A stretch of 64,000 bases of DNA from Mucilaginibacter ginsenosidivorax (GTDB lineage: Bacteria > Bacteroidota > Bacteroidia > Sphingobacteriales > Sphingobacteriaceae): NCBI RefSeq assembly GCF_007971525.1, contig NZ_CP042437.1:1860001-1924000 (forward strand), in the 5' to 3' direction. The notes below the pieces were generated by a model that was not told the DNA's origin, ran no database searches, and worked only from the letters and a program-made list of their open reading frames with translations. Positions within the stretch are counted from its first letter, which is position 1. Each line of letters begins with the position of its first letter. The translations under genes were made by a program, and so were the position numbers. Below are positions 17,501-26,069 of the stretch, one piece after another.

Positions 17501-18397
17501 TTACACCATTTCGCGTTCAAAAATTTCCTGCACCATAGCTACTTCACGGGCATAGATTGATTTTTTGCGTGTGCCAAAGTACAGGGTATTTTCTATAATA
17601 TTATAACCTTCCCAAAGCAGTTTAATGTTCCCCAGGTCGCGCTCGGTTTTTGATAAAAAATCGGGGATTACGGCAATACCCTTGCCACCGCTAAGGCAGC
17701 GGATGATGGAACCCATGTTGGGCACTATAAAATTGGGTTTAAAATCGGGGCGTTTACCAAAATTGGTGTGCCAGAAACGCCGTAGGTGCTCCATATCGCC
17801 CGACGAGCCATACCAGGTTTGGGCCTTTAACCAATCCTGTATTTTGGGCAAATCTTTTGTTTTGAGTAACTTGTTAAATTCTTCCACATCGGTTTGCGGG
17901 CCGGCAAGTACTACAATCCGCTCTTTAAAAAACGGTTTATATTCCAAAGCCTTATAATCACCTTTTTGAGGGGTGATGATCATATCCAGGATACCGCTAT
18001 CCAAATCGGCCAGCATCTGAGGATAATCCCCAAATTTAATGATCACGTTAAAGGGTAGCGTGGGCAGGTACGATTCCAGTGTAAACTGAAAAGTTTCAAA
18101 ACACATGCCTATACTGATGGTAGGCACATCTTTTTCGGTACTTTTATGAAAATGCCGTTCGGCTTCCTCTAACTTACAAATCGACTCCTGTATATAGTTA
18201 TACAATATCTTAGCCCGCTCGGTTGATACCATTTTGCGCGATGAGCGATCAAACAGTTTGTAGCCCACATAACTTTCAAGCGAGCTTAAATGCAGGCTTA
18301 CCCCGGGCTGCGAAATAAACAAAGATTCGGCCGCGCCGGTTAACGAACCTGTTTCATATATCGCCTTAAACGTACGGAACCATTCTAAATTCACCAT
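17501..18397 (-). CDS. LysR-family transcriptional regulator
   Basis: This 298-residue regulator has an N-terminal winged helix (TGSLTGAAESLFISQPGVSLHLSSLE, in pieces) and a C-terminal substrate-binding domain with GMCFETFQ and GKGIAVIPDFL. ATG 18397 is preferred over TTG 18403. It is divergent from mdaB, and the 99 bases between the two starts contain a candidate operator, so it probably regulates the quinone-reductase pair. The inducer is unknown; quinones or oxidants are plausible. Confidence 0.92.
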   Translation of the reverse strand: MVNLEWFRTFKAIYETGSLTGAAESLFISQPGVSLHLSSLESYVGYKLFDRSSRKMVSTERAKILYNYIQESICKLEEAERHFHKSTEKDVPTISIGMCFETFQFTLESYLPTLPFNVIIKFGDYPQMLADLDSGILDMIITPQKGDYKALEYKPFFKERIVVLAGPQTDVEEFNKLLKTKDLPKIQDWLKAQTWYGSSGDMEHLRRFWHTNFGKRPDFKPNFIVPNMGSIIRCLSGGKGIAVIPDFLSKTERDLGNIKLLWEGYNIIENTLYFGTRKKSIYAREVAMVQEIFEREMV

Positions 18398-18427
18398 AAC
18401 CAATCATCATAATTATAATACAAATAT

Positions 18428-18472
18428 ATAACTTATGTTATTTTAATTATAGTAAACAGCACTGTAATTTTG
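18428..18472 (+). promoter_or_regulatory. LysR-mdaB divergent control region
   Basis: ATAAC-N4-GTTAT at 18428-18441 is a perfect short palindrome suited to LysR binding. TAATTTTG at 18465-18472 matches the -7 box for mdaB. No clear -33 TTG is present at the normal distance, as expected of an activator-dependent promoter. Confidence 0.5.
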
Positions 18473-18496
18473 ATGCCAGTTAAAACGAGATAAAAA

Positions 18497-19135
18497 ATGA
18501 AAAATATATTTGTTATAAATGGCGGGCAGATCTTCGCCCATTCGGGCGGCCAGTTCAATAAAACATTGCTGGATACGACTGTAAAATATTTTGAGGAAAA
18601 CCCTGATTTTGAAGTGCGGTCCACGGATATCAACAACGCTTATGACCCAGCACAGGAGGCCGAAAACTACAAATGGGCCGACGTAATTATTTACCATACG
18701 CCGGTTTGGTGGTTTCAATTGCCTTATGGTTTTAAAAAGTATATTGATGAGGTTTTTACAGCTGGCTATCAAAATGGTATTTACCGCAGCGATGGCCGCA
18801 CGGCCGAAAACCCCGGCATTAACTATGGTACCGGCGGCTTAATGCATGGCAAAAAATACCTGCTAACCACCTCATGGAACGCCCCTTTAACAGCCTTTAC
18901 CCTGCCTGGCGAATTTTTTAATGAGCACAGCGTTGATGAAGGCCCGTTGTTTGGCTTTCACCGCATGAATGCCTTTACCGGTATGGAACCGTTAGAAAGC
19001 ATGCATTTTTATGATGTGATGAAAAACGCTAACATTGCAACCAACCTGCAAAATTACCAGGAGCATTTAAACAAGCTATTTATCAAAAACCACAACAACC
19101 ATGAAAGTGTACTTAACAGCCTTAGTGAAGTGTAA
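18497..19135 (+). CDS. mdaB: NAD(P)H-dependent quinone reductase, MdaB-like
   Basis: This 212-residue flavodoxin-fold enzyme shows KWADVIIYHTPVWWFQLP and FKKYIDEVFTAGYQNGIY, the typical flavin-binding and dimer region of MdaB (modulator of drug activity B). MdaB reduces quinones to quinols by two electrons, avoiding semiquinone radicals. It is transcribed away from the LysR regulator, and the YgiN-like gene overlaps its 3' end by 35 bases. This pairing matches the mdaB-ygiN pair of Escherichia coli. Confidence 0.9.
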   Translation: MKNIFVINGGQIFAHSGGQFNKTLLDTTVKYFEENPDFEVRSTDINNAYDPAQEAENYKWADVIIYHTPVWWFQLPYGFKKYIDEVFTAGYQNGIYRSDGRTAENPGINYGTGGLMHGKKYLLTTSWNAPLTAFTLPGEFFNEHSVDEGPLFGFHRMNAFTGMEPLESMHFYDVMKNANIATNLQNYQEHLNKLFIKNHNNHESVLNSLSEV

Positions 19136-19391
19136 ACCGAGTAATACCGGCGAGCTAAAAGGTTACCTTGAGCAGCTGGTAGCAGCATCAAACCAAGAGG
19201 AAGCCTGCCTGCAATATGAGCTATACCAATCAACAGATGATGATACCCAGTTTATTTTCCACGAAACATGGACCAGCCAGGAAGGTTTGGATGTACATAA
19301 CCAGCAACCGCACATCAAAAAATTTGTAGCACAAGCCGGCCCGATACTTGATGGCGGAGTTACGATTTATAAAACCAACAGGGTAGCTTAA
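19101..19391 (+). CDS. ygiN: YgiN-like quinol monooxygenase (ABM domain)
   Basis: This 96-residue protein is a single antibiotic-biosynthesis-monooxygenase (ABM) ferredoxin-like domain, with CLQYELYQSTDDDTQFIFHE (in two pieces) and the HIKKF helix. In E. coli YgiN oxidises menadiol back to menadione and is encoded beside MdaB, so the two form a quinone redox cycle. The 35-base overlap with mdaB indicates translational coupling. A strong terminator follows at 19412-19437. Confidence 0.82.
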   Translation: MKVYLTALVKCKPSNTGELKGYLEQLVAASNQEEACLQYELYQSTDDDTQFIFHETWTSQEGLDVHNQQPHIKKFVAQAGPILDGGVTIYKTNRVA

Positions 19392-19411
19392 GCAGCCCGT
19401 ATTGTATACAT

Positions 19412-19437
19412 AAAAGCCCGGCTTTGCTCGGGCTTTT
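19412..19437 (+). terminator. Terminator after ygiN
   Basis: Nine-base arms AAAAGCCCG and CGGGCTTTT around an eight-base loop, 20 bases after the stop, followed by a T-rich end. Confidence 0.85.
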
Positions 19438-19636
19438 GCATTTTCCGGGAATGTAGCAGATGTATTGAATTGGCGGCATTTAAGTCATTTTGGCTTACTG
19501 TAATTGTAAACCCGAGAAGCAGTTTAATATTGCTACAAATGCAAGTAACCTGTAGGTTAGTTAATTAGCCGGGTGACAATTTGGTATTGCCGCTTAAATT
19601 AGCAAACTTAGTGTTTAAACATTACGCTAACACATT

Positions 19637-20032
19637 ATGAAAATTGCAGTATTAATTGCCCGCATATTGCTGGGCCTGGTATTCGTGGTATTTGGTCTTA
19701 ATTTCTTTTTCCATTTTATCCCGATGACTGGCCAACCACCAATGCCACCTAAAGCCCAGGCTTTCAGCGGCGGGTTATTTGGCTCGGGTTACTTTTTTCA
19801 GTACATGAAAGTTATCGAGATTGTTGGCGGCCTCTTTTTACTCATTAACCGGTACACCGCCTTGTTTGTACTTGTACTTTTCCCTATTTCGTTAAATATC
19901 TTTCTTTTTCATACCCTGCTGGCACCTGCCGGTATGCCAATTGGGTTGGCAGTTGTTATCTTGAACCTGTTTTTAGGCATTGCTTATTTTAAATATTACA
20001 AAAGTATTTTTACAGCAACACCAACATTGTAA
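19637..20032 (+). CDS. DoxX-like membrane protein
   Basis: This encodes 131 residues with four hydrophobic helices. The first, ARILLGLVFVVFGLNFFFHF, and the MKVIEIVGGLFLLINRY helix fit the DoxX family. DoxX proteins are inner-membrane proteins, some linked to thiol or sulfur oxidation; the role here is unknown. It is a single-gene unit that shares a bidirectional terminator with the convergent cysteine-rich gene. Confidence 0.75.
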   Translation: MKIAVLIARILLGLVFVVFGLNFFFHFIPMTGQPPMPPKAQAFSGGLFGSGYFFQYMKVIEIVGGLFLLINRYTALFVLVLFPISLNIFLFHTLLAPAGMPIGLAVVILNLFLGIAYFKYYKSIFTATPTL

Positions 20033-20048
20033 ACTTTTTAAGCATAAC

Positions 20049-20080
20049 AAAAATGCCCCGGCCAAGGCCGGGGCATTTTT
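20049..20080. terminator. Bidirectional terminator
   Basis: The perfect 15-base stem AAAAATGCCCCGGCC pairs with GGCCGGGGCATTTTT around a two-base loop. It lies between the convergent DoxX gene (+) and cysteine-rich gene (-). Confidence 0.92.
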
Positions 20081-20081
20081 G

Positions 20082-20279
20082 TTATTTGCTACACTTCCGT
20101 GTGCATTCGCCCGATGCTTTGCAGGCTTTGCCACAGGTATCCAAACAGTTTGGTTTGGTACATGATTTAGCACACTTGTTGCATTGGTTCATTTTGGTAT
20201 TGCAGCAAGGTGTATTGGCAAATGATATATTGCAAATAGTAAAAAGCATCAGCGTTGTGATGAAAAGAATTTTTTTCAT
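20082..20279 (-). CDS. Small exported cysteine-rich protein
   Basis: This encodes 65 residues. A Sec signal peptide ends near residue 21 (NISFA). The mature 44 residues contain ten cysteines (CC, CNKC, C, C, C, C, C, C pattern) and many Lys, Thr and Asn, but few hydrophobic residues. It could bind metals such as copper or zinc in the periplasm, or be disulfide-stapled. It is the last gene of a likely operon with the TonB receptor and the 107-residue cysteine-rich gene. No known family is assigned. Confidence 0.6.
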   Translation of the reverse strand: MKKILFITTLMLFTICNISFANTPCCNTKMNQCNKCAKSCTKPNCLDTCGKACKASGECTRKCSK

Positions 20280-20338
20280 GATTTTGAATAATTAATGTTT
20301 AATAAAAAAATACGTTCTGAAAAAGGCAGATGATTTTA

Positions 20339-20662
20339 TTAAACTTTTGGCGGGTTCCAGCAGGTGATGGAATAATCAGATAAATCGCCCACACGATATG
20401 GCGTCACATCTTTGGCATTAAAAGTGGCAGCTATGGCTGCAACAGTAACTGGCTCCGTTTTTACAAAGCAGCAAGTGCCGCATGATAACATGGTAGCGCA
20501 CATCCCGCCATCGCAGGCTTTTTTTGAATTGTGCCCGCAAGGAGCAGCGGCCATTTTGTGGCAGCAATCTTTTTTGGGCATATTAGCAACAGCCATCACC
20601 CTTGCCGGAATAACGGAAAGGAGCAGCAAACAAATTAACATAACAAAAGAAATTGCTTTCAT
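20339..20662 (-). CDS. Exported cysteine-rich protein with C-terminal WNPP
   Basis: This encodes 107 residues. The signal peptide runs to about residue 25 (ARVMA). The mature part has CC near 33, and Cys at 42, 50, 55, 61, 64 and 65 (DGGMCATMLSCGTCC), then a hydrophilic region and the ending CWNPPKV. The neighbouring 105-residue protein ends SIWQPPQIS, so both share a terminal WxPP. It lies 34 bases after the TonB receptor and is probably co-transcribed with it. Exported Cys-rich proteins beside outer-membrane receptors suggest metal capture, but this is inference. Confidence 0.65.
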   Translation of the reverse strand: MKAISFVMLICLLLLSVIPARVMAVANMPKKDCCHKMAAAPCGHNSKKACDGGMCATMLSCGTCCFVKTEPVTVAAIAATFNAKDVTPYRVGDLSDYSITCWNPPKV

Positions 20663-20696
20663 TGGCTTTTTAAACGACTACCGCCACAAATTATTA

Positions 20697-22883
20697 TTAC
20701 AACCTAATCTTTATTCCGCCGTTAATAACAAAACCATCTAACGGCACATAAATATCCTTAAATACCGGGTTGGTAATACTCCCGGTATAAATGGCGTCGA
20801 ATTTGGTTTGCCGCGTATCGGTCAGGTTTTCAAAGTTGATAAATAGCGAAAAACGTTCCCATATCTTCTCGGCCATCAGCCCGGTTGTCCAGTAGCCCCT
20901 GCCGGTGGTGCCGTCATTTAAACGTTGCTGACTAAAATAATAAGCTTCCAAACCAATTTTCAACTTATTCTCCAGCTCATAAACCAGCACATTATTAAGC
21001 CGGTGTTTGGATACCAAAGGATATGTAGTAATGTTGTTGCCTGTATGCTGTGTTACATCTGCCAGTGTGTAACCTATAAAAAGCTTAAAATCGGCATAGG
21101 TTAGCTTTACATTGGTTTCCAATCCCTTTGTGTTCAGGTCGCCGCGGGGTTGCTGGTATTGCAGGTTGCCATCCGGCAGCGAGGCAAGCAAGATGGGTTT
21201 CTCTATCCGGGTATAAAAAAACAATTGATTGATGCTAAAGCTCACCTTATCATCAAATAAACCGGTACGGTAATTCAGGTCATAACTGGCGCCGTATGAG
21301 CGCTCGGCTGTGGTGTTTTTAACATCAATAGGCAGCACGTTCCTAAACTGAATGCGTTCGGCATCCTCGGTAAATACCGTAGGCGCTTTATAACCAAGCC
21401 CGCCCCCTAAACGTGTAGAAAAATGGGAGTTGATCTTCAGCAAAGCCGATATACGGGGCAGTATAAAAAAGCCATACCTGTTGTGATAGTCACCGCGCAA
21501 GCCACTTTCAATCGTCAGCTTTTCGGTAGCATCCCAGGTGTTTTGTATAAAACCGCCAATGGTATTGTAACTGTAGTCCCGGAGTGCGAAACTGCTGTTC
21601 TTATCCTCGCTGAATTTTTCTGAAAGATAATTTAGCCCGGCAACCCAATCAAACCTTTCGCTTTTACGCGAATAAGTGGCCTCGCTATAGGTGGAAAACT
21701 GCAGGCCCGAAAAGCGATAGTCCGGCAGGTTAATAGCCCTGTCAAAATAGCTTACGCTGTTTTTAACCACCAGTTTTTCTTTATCGCTTAGGTTGCGGTC
21801 AAGCTCCAGCTGGGTGCTGTACCTGCCCGTCTTGTTTTTTTCAAAATAACTATGCTGCGCATTACCGTCGCCTTCAATATAATGCAGGTCGCCCCCTATG
21901 CGGTTTTCAATAGTGCTGTTGATGCCGGTTATCAGCGTGGTTTTATCATCAAGATAAAAAAACAATTTGGGATTGAGTGTAAAACGATTGTACTTAGGGA
22001 TGGCCGTTAAATCAATGTGGGCCGGGTCATAAGCTGTGCCGTGATTATAGGCCGCAAATATAGTGGCGCCTACCTTTTTAAACTTCTGTGAATAAAAGCC
22101 GCTGGCATCCAAACCCAGGGCCGATGTGCCGTTTAACAGGAAGTTGAGTTGCCTTTGATCTGTTGGGGTTTTAGATATTAAGTTAACCAGGCCCGCTATG
22201 GCGCCACCACCATACAGTGTTGACGACGAACCTTTAATAACTTCCACCTGTTTTAAATCGAGCGGAGCTATCTGCAGCAAACCCAAACCGCCCGAAAATC
22301 CGGAGTACAGCGGGAAACCATCCCGTATAATTTGTGTGTACTTACCATCGAGCCCCTGGATGCGAATACTGGAGTTATTGCTGGTAGCCGATGTTTGCTG
22401 TGTTTGTATGCCCGTGCTTTCGGCCAGCATCATCCTGATATCGCCTGGTTTCATATTGGCTTTTTCGTCAAGTTCTTCGCCCGATATCACCTCCACCCGG
22501 GTAGGTATATTGGCAATGGTGCGGCTGCTTCGGGTTGATGAAACGGTAACCTCGCCCAGCTCCTCGCCATCACCTTCTCCTTTAGGTTGTAACAAGATGG
22601 TCATTGGCTCTGTTTGTGTAAACGGGAATGTTAAAGTATCCAGCCGGGTTTCATAACCTATATAACTAAAGCGGATAACCTGTTTACCGGCGGGTATATT
22701 GGTTAATACAATAAGGCCTGCGGCATCGGCAGTAGCCCCTTTATTAATGCCTTGTAGTAATGCTGTTGCACCAATAAGGGTTTCGTTAGTTTTGGCGTCT
22801 TTAATAATTGCCTTAAACGTATCCTGGGCATACGCCGTAGCAGTATATAAAAGTGCTGTAAAAAACACTATAATTTTTTTCAT
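20697..22883 (-). CDS. TonB-dependent outer-membrane receptor
   Basis: This encodes 728 residues. Signal peptide to about residue 19. A carboxypeptidase-like (CarboxypepD_reg) domain at about 20-100 contains the usual GATALLQGINKGATADAAG. A TonB-box-like GEVTVSSTRS is followed by the plug domain (VEVISGEEL, IRIQGLDGKYTQIIRDGFP, KGSSSTLYGGGAIAGLVNLI in pieces). The rest forms a 22-strand barrel ending in IRL-type C-terminus. It imports a siderophore, metal complex or other ligand, energised by TonB. It leads a three-gene unit with two cysteine-rich exported proteins; a third lies upstream. That context suggests a metal such as copper. Confidence 0.92.
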   Translation of the reverse strand: MKKIIVFFTALLYTATAYAQDTFKAIIKDAKTNETLIGATALLQGINKGATADAAGLIVLTNIPAGKQVIRFSYIGYETRLDTLTFPFTQTEPMTILLQPKGEGDGEELGEVTVSSTRSSRTIANIPTRVEVISGEELDEKANMKPGDIRMMLAESTGIQTQQTSATSNNSSIRIQGLDGKYTQIIRDGFPLYSGFSGGLGLLQIAPLDLKQVEVIKGSSSTLYGGGAIAGLVNLISKTPTDQRQLNFLLNGTSALGLDASGFYSQKFKKVGATIFAAYNHGTAYDPAHIDLTAIPKYNRFTLNPKLFFYLDDKTTLITGINSTIENRIGGDLHYIEGDGNAQHSYFEKNKTGRYSTQLELDRNLSDKEKLVVKNSVSYFDRAINLPDYRFSGLQFSTYSEATYSRKSERFDWVAGLNYLSEKFSEDKNSSFALRDYSYNTIGGFIQNTWDATEKLTIESGLRGDYHNRYGFFILPRISALLKINSHFSTRLGGGLGYKAPTVFTEDAERIQFRNVLPIDVKNTTAERSYGASYDLNYRTGLFDDKVSFSINQLFFYTRIEKPILLASLPDGNLQYQQPRGDLNTKGLETNVKLTYADFKLFIGYTLADVTQHTGNNITTYPLVSKHRLNNVLVYELENKLKIGLEAYYFSQQRLNDGTTGRGYWTTGLMAEKIWERFSLFINFENLTDTRQTKFDAIYTGSITNPVFKDIYVPLDGFVINGGIKIRL

Positions 22884-22909
22884 AAATATTATAATTAGTA
22901 TAAACGTTT

Positions 22910-23010
22910 GGCCTCACCTAAATCCTCTCCAAAGGAGAGGACTTTGCCTGCGCGGCATTTAAAATTTATTTTCTTTGAATCCTCTCCTTTGGAGAGGGCA
23001 GGGTGAGGCC
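22910..23010. repeat. GGCCTCACC inverted-repeat element
   Basis: Ends GGCCTCACC and GGTGAGGCC are perfect inverted repeats. Inside lie two further palindromes, CCTCTCCAAAGGAGAGG and CCTCTCCTTTGGAGAGG. The 101-bp unit has no coding frame and looks like a REP/MITE-type element upstream of the TonB gene. Confidence 0.75.
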
Positions 23011-23052
23011 TAATACAAATAACCAGCTGCTTAGCTGTAATGGTAGGTTGTA

Positions 23053-23370
23053 TTAACTTATCTGGGGTGGTTGCCAGATGGAAAGGGCAACATCTTCAGG
23101 GTATGGGCGATGATAAGCAATAACATGTTTAACATGTGTTTCGGGCAGTAAAAACGGACTGTGACCAACCGCTTTTGCAACAATAAACCCGGTGCATGCG
23201 CCACACGCAAAAAATGGCGAACAACCCTGGCAATCTTTTTCTTTGGATGATGATTTGGACGGGGTGCTTTTTTCGACCTTATTTTTAGTGCCACAATCAT
23301 TATCGGCACAACAAGGCTTGGCTGTAAGCAGCAGCACAACAATGGCCGATAGGTAGCAAAGGAATTTCAC
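23053..23370 (-). CDS. DUF6660-like exported cysteine-rich protein
   Basis: This encodes 105 residues from a GTG start. The signal peptide is MKFLCYLSAIVVLLLTAKPC, with cysteines just after it (PCCADNDCG). A Lys/Ser-rich spacer is followed by CQGCSPFFACGACTGF, which could form a metal site. The C-terminus is SIWQPPQIS. The overall layout agrees with DUF6660 proteins found next to TonB receptors in Bacteroidota. It lies upstream of the receptor gene on the same strand, separated by the palindromic element at 22910-23010. Confidence 0.65.
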   Translation of the reverse strand: MKFLCYLSAIVVLLLTAKPCCADNDCGTKNKVEKSTPSKSSSKEKDCQGCSPFFACGACTGFIVAKAVGHSPFLLPETHVKHVIAYHRPYPEDVALSIWQPPQIS

Positions 23371-23511
23371 AGGGGCAAAGGTATAAGATTTAGGGTAAAA
23401 AGTTCTATAGTTAATAAACGTTTGCAGAACAATACCGTGTTAAGCTGCCTCGTAGAGACTACCTTTTTGCAGATCACGAATAAAAAACTGAAAAACCAGT
23501 AACGCTCTTTA

Positions 23512-24168
23512 TCAGTCCTCTTTTAGCAATTCAATAGCTTCGTCGTACTGCTTTAGCAGGCCTGGCGCCCTATCAACCGCCCAGGCGTGGTAATTATCTT
23601 TTATTAACATGAGCGTAGCATGGGCGTTGGGCGTTTTACGCGCTTGCGGATCAAACATCACTTTGGCTACTTCATCTTCTACCTTCATAATCCGGGCCTG
23701 CTCGTCATAAATGCGGGTAAGCAGGGCGGCTTGCTTAAATGTTATCTTCGAAAGAATGTTGTGCCCTTTGGCCACATCCCAGGCAACATTATCAAGGTAA
23801 CGGTATAAAACCCCGGCAGGGGCAATATAATTTAAATGAAACTCATCGTTAGCTACCATCCTGGCCTGCAATTTTGGATCGACCAAAGCCGAATCTATCG
23901 ATTTCAAAACCTTCTGGTCATAAGCGTATTGCTCAACCGTAAATTGTTTGTTTTTAATCAACTCGGCTCTGATGTTGTTTACCAGTTCCTGGGTTTCTTT
24001 CTTTTCGTGCCGGCTATTAATAAATTCGGTTAAAAACAATCCCAAAAACACGCTGAACACAATCAACAGCGATTCGCCTACATACTCTTTCCAGTCGCGT
24101 ACGGTGTAAATCTCCAGTTTCTCGCCATCGTGTTTGGGTACAATTTTGTTTTTAGCATGCTGTGGCAT
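23512..24168 (-). CDS. Membrane-anchored hypothetical protein
   Basis: This encodes 218 residues. A cytoplasmic N-terminal segment of about 30 residues precedes one hydrophobic helix (ESLLIVFSVFLGLFLTEFI, about 32-50), followed by a mainly helical extracytoplasmic domain (55-215). The WKEYVGESLLIVFSVFLGL layout resembles DUF6090-type membrane proteins, but I cannot be sure. It is monocistronic by position. Function unknown. Confidence 0.6.
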   Translation of the reverse strand: MPQHAKNKIVPKHDGEKLEIYTVRDWKEYVGESLLIVFSVFLGLFLTEFINSRHEKKETQELVNNIRAELIKNKQFTVEQYAYDQKVLKSIDSALVDPKLQARMVANDEFHLNYIAPAGVLYRYLDNVAWDVAKGHNILSKITFKQAALLTRIYDEQARIMKVEDEVAKVMFDPQARKTPNAHATLMLIKDNYHAWAVDRAPGLLKQYDEAIELLKED

Positions 24169-24260
24169 AGGGCTTTATTTGGTGAAGACAATATAAGAAA
24201 AAAATAAAACGAGAACCGGCATTAATGGTTATTAAAATATTAAGGGGACATCATCAAAGA

Positions 24261-24346
24261 GCTAATGATAGCATTCCCTGCGGGTCGCGCTCATACGCGC
24301 ACAAGGCCTTAGGCGCGGGCCGGTATCCGCTACTATCGCTAATGCA
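24261..24346. repeat. GC-rich dispersed repeat (TACGCGCACAAGG family), copy 1
   Basis: This contains TCATACGCGCACAAGGCCTT, AGGCGCGGGCCGGTATCC and flanking CTATCGCTAATGC. The same core occurs at about 34765, 40728, 45240, 46780 and 51290, in both orientations. No coding potential. Confidence 0.7.
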
Positions 24347-24347
24347 T

Positions 24348-24487
24348 TTGTCTGAATCAGAATTGAGCGAATTTTTAGAATTTGTCGAATCGCTTTTTAA
24401 ATTCTGTTAATTCTAAAATTCTGCCAATCCTGATTCAGACAATTATTCTGTTAATTCTTTAATTCGATAAATTCCGGTTCAGACAAG
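24348..24487. repeat. TCTGAATCAG/GAATT repeat cluster
   Basis: TTGTCTGAATCAG at 24348 is matched in reverse by CTGATTCAGACAA (24430-24442) and CGGTTCAGACAA (24475-24486). The stretch between is full of GAATT/AATTC words. This is an AT-rich palindromic repeat of a kind common between genes in this family. It may also hold the promoter of the following gene. Confidence 0.6.
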
Positions 24488-24555
24488 AGAATCCGGCAAT
24501 TTATAAGTATCTTTTGGCCTTTATCGCGCTTTTCACCGCGATACTGTTGGCCCCG

Positions 24556-25734
24556 ATGGAGTTTATGAAACAACGCACGTGTATTAAGGAGATAGCAGAA
24601 GCTGCCAACCGCAGTTTCGAGTGGGAAGTGCACAATTTTTTGCGCGCATGGGTACATAACCACGAGGATAAAACGCTGCTGCAGTTTGATCAGCCATTAG
24701 ATGAGTATTTAGCAAATGACGCACTGCGCGATTTGTTTTTGAATACGCGGCATCCTATACAGCAATTATTAACCAACCGTTCCATAGCCTGCCACCTGGG
24801 CCGGCGTGCAGGGGCTGTTTATTTCGACCCGATAACCGGCGACCCTTTATTGGCACCCACAGAACAGCGCATTTATAACCTTGCCCGCCGGATGGACAGC
24901 GAACGCATGCATGTACCTTTCCGCTCGGTTCATCCCAATAAGCAGACCGAGGCAGGCGATACCGCGGATATCAGCACCTATCCCGAGGGATCGGAAGAAA
25001 TCCGGTATAACAGCGGCAATCATTTTAGCAGCCGCCCGGCAAACGGAAACGTGTTTGATGAACATAGCAGGCACTGCAGGGCAAAGTCGGCAGCTAACCT
25101 GCACGTACTTTTTAAACGCGGTTTTTTGGAAGACCGTTTACAGGATATAAAAGAACTTGCAGCCCAAATGCATGACGCTGGCGAAACCCAGCTTCAATTT
25201 TTTGTCATCTACAGCAGGCATTCGCCCGAAGAGGGTCATTTTGGAACATCGCTGGTGATCATGGATCCTGCAAACCCCGATTTCCCACGCCGTGTGATGG
25301 TTTGTGATACCCTGCTTAAAGACCTCCCCCATCACCCGCGCTGGTGGAACCATTTTATTGCAGAATATTCGCACGTATTTGGCGACGCGATAGCCGAGAT
25401 AGTGGAAGACCTTTCGCACCCCTTACAAAAAGTAAATATCAAAGGCGATAACCCCTACCGCCACGATTGGGACTGCCCCTACTACGCCACCAGCATGGCC
25501 GACGCCCTGGCCGACCTGGTAAAAAACAATCCGGAACTCCTGTTAAACGGTATTGCAGCTGATGTACACGATGCCATGAAAACCATAATGCGGGATTACT
25601 ACCAACCCAATAATGAAATTAAAACCAGGGCCGATATCCAGTTGGTTAACCGTTTAAAACGGTGGAAAAGCGGACGGGAATTGATTAAGGAATTGGTGAG
25701 CGAAGTGAGCAGGAAATCGTCGTATGAGTTGTAG
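24556..25734 (+). CDS. Possible CE-clan (Ulp1/YopJ-like) cysteine protease
   Basis: From ATG 24556 the protein is 392 residues; ATG 24565 is also possible. No signal peptide. The C-terminal third reads GHFGTSLVIMD, then VMVCDTLL, then HDWDCPYYATSMADAL. The order His228, Asp251, Cys307 and the 'HxxxLVxxD ... VxVCDxL ... DxDC' pattern resemble CE-clan proteases and acetyltransferases (Ulp1, YopJ, adenain), where His, acid and Cys act in that order. A Gln at the usual place before Cys is not present; Asn299 may substitute. The N-terminal 200 residues are helical and unrecognised. Such enzymes outside hosts are uncommon, so it could be an effector or toxin. Motif-only evidence. Confidence 0.55.
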   Translation: MEFMKQRTCIKEIAEAANRSFEWEVHNFLRAWVHNHEDKTLLQFDQPLDEYLANDALRDLFLNTRHPIQQLLTNRSIACHLGRRAGAVYFDPITGDPLLAPTEQRIYNLARRMDSERMHVPFRSVHPNKQTEAGDTADISTYPEGSEEIRYNSGNHFSSRPANGNVFDEHSRHCRAKSAANLHVLFKRGFLEDRLQDIKELAAQMHDAGETQLQFFVIYSRHSPEEGHFGTSLVIMDPANPDFPRRVMVCDTLLKDLPHHPRWWNHFIAEYSHVFGDAIAEIVEDLSHPLQKVNIKGDNPYRHDWDCPYYATSMADALADLVKNNPELLLNGIAADVHDAMKTIMRDYYQPNNEIKTRADIQLVNRLKRWKSGRELIKELVSEVSRKSSYEL

Positions 25735-25756
25735 GGGATAAGGACTGTAAAAAAAT

Positions 25757-25905
25757 GTCATTGCGAGGAGCAAGCAATCGCTTATAATGACATACTTGTA
25801 AGTTATTGCCTCGCAATATCGAATACCCGTCATTGCGAGGTACGAAGCAATCTCCGACATGCTAAGTCCCACATAGTTCGGGATTGCTTTGTGCCTCAAT
25901 GACGG
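25757..25905. repeat. GTCATTGCGAGG palindromic repeats (two)
   Basis: A degenerate copy at 25757-25820 is followed by a clearer one at 25828-25905. The second runs from GTCATTGCGAGGTACGAAGC to GCTTTGTGCCTCAATGAC, nearly perfect inverted ends. This is the kind of intergenic palindrome widespread in Bacteroidota. Confidence 0.75.
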
Positions 25906-26069
25906 TACTATAGGACATTAATTTAACTATATTTCGTTGCACGTCATAACATTTTTTTCAGGCTTACCTGATGGTTACTCACAATTACGACAGTTAACTA
26001 TATCCGTAGCACCTTATCACCATGTTTGTTTTGGTTTATCTGATGGCCACTCGACATTGTTTAGAGGCG

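Noticed and set aside
24514..24555. Upstream TTG start adding MAFIALFTAILLAPM to the CE-like protein
   Set aside because: It would create a hydrophobic leader, but relies on a TTG inside the repeat region; the ATG at 24556 or 24565 is simpler. A signal peptide is therefore not claimed.
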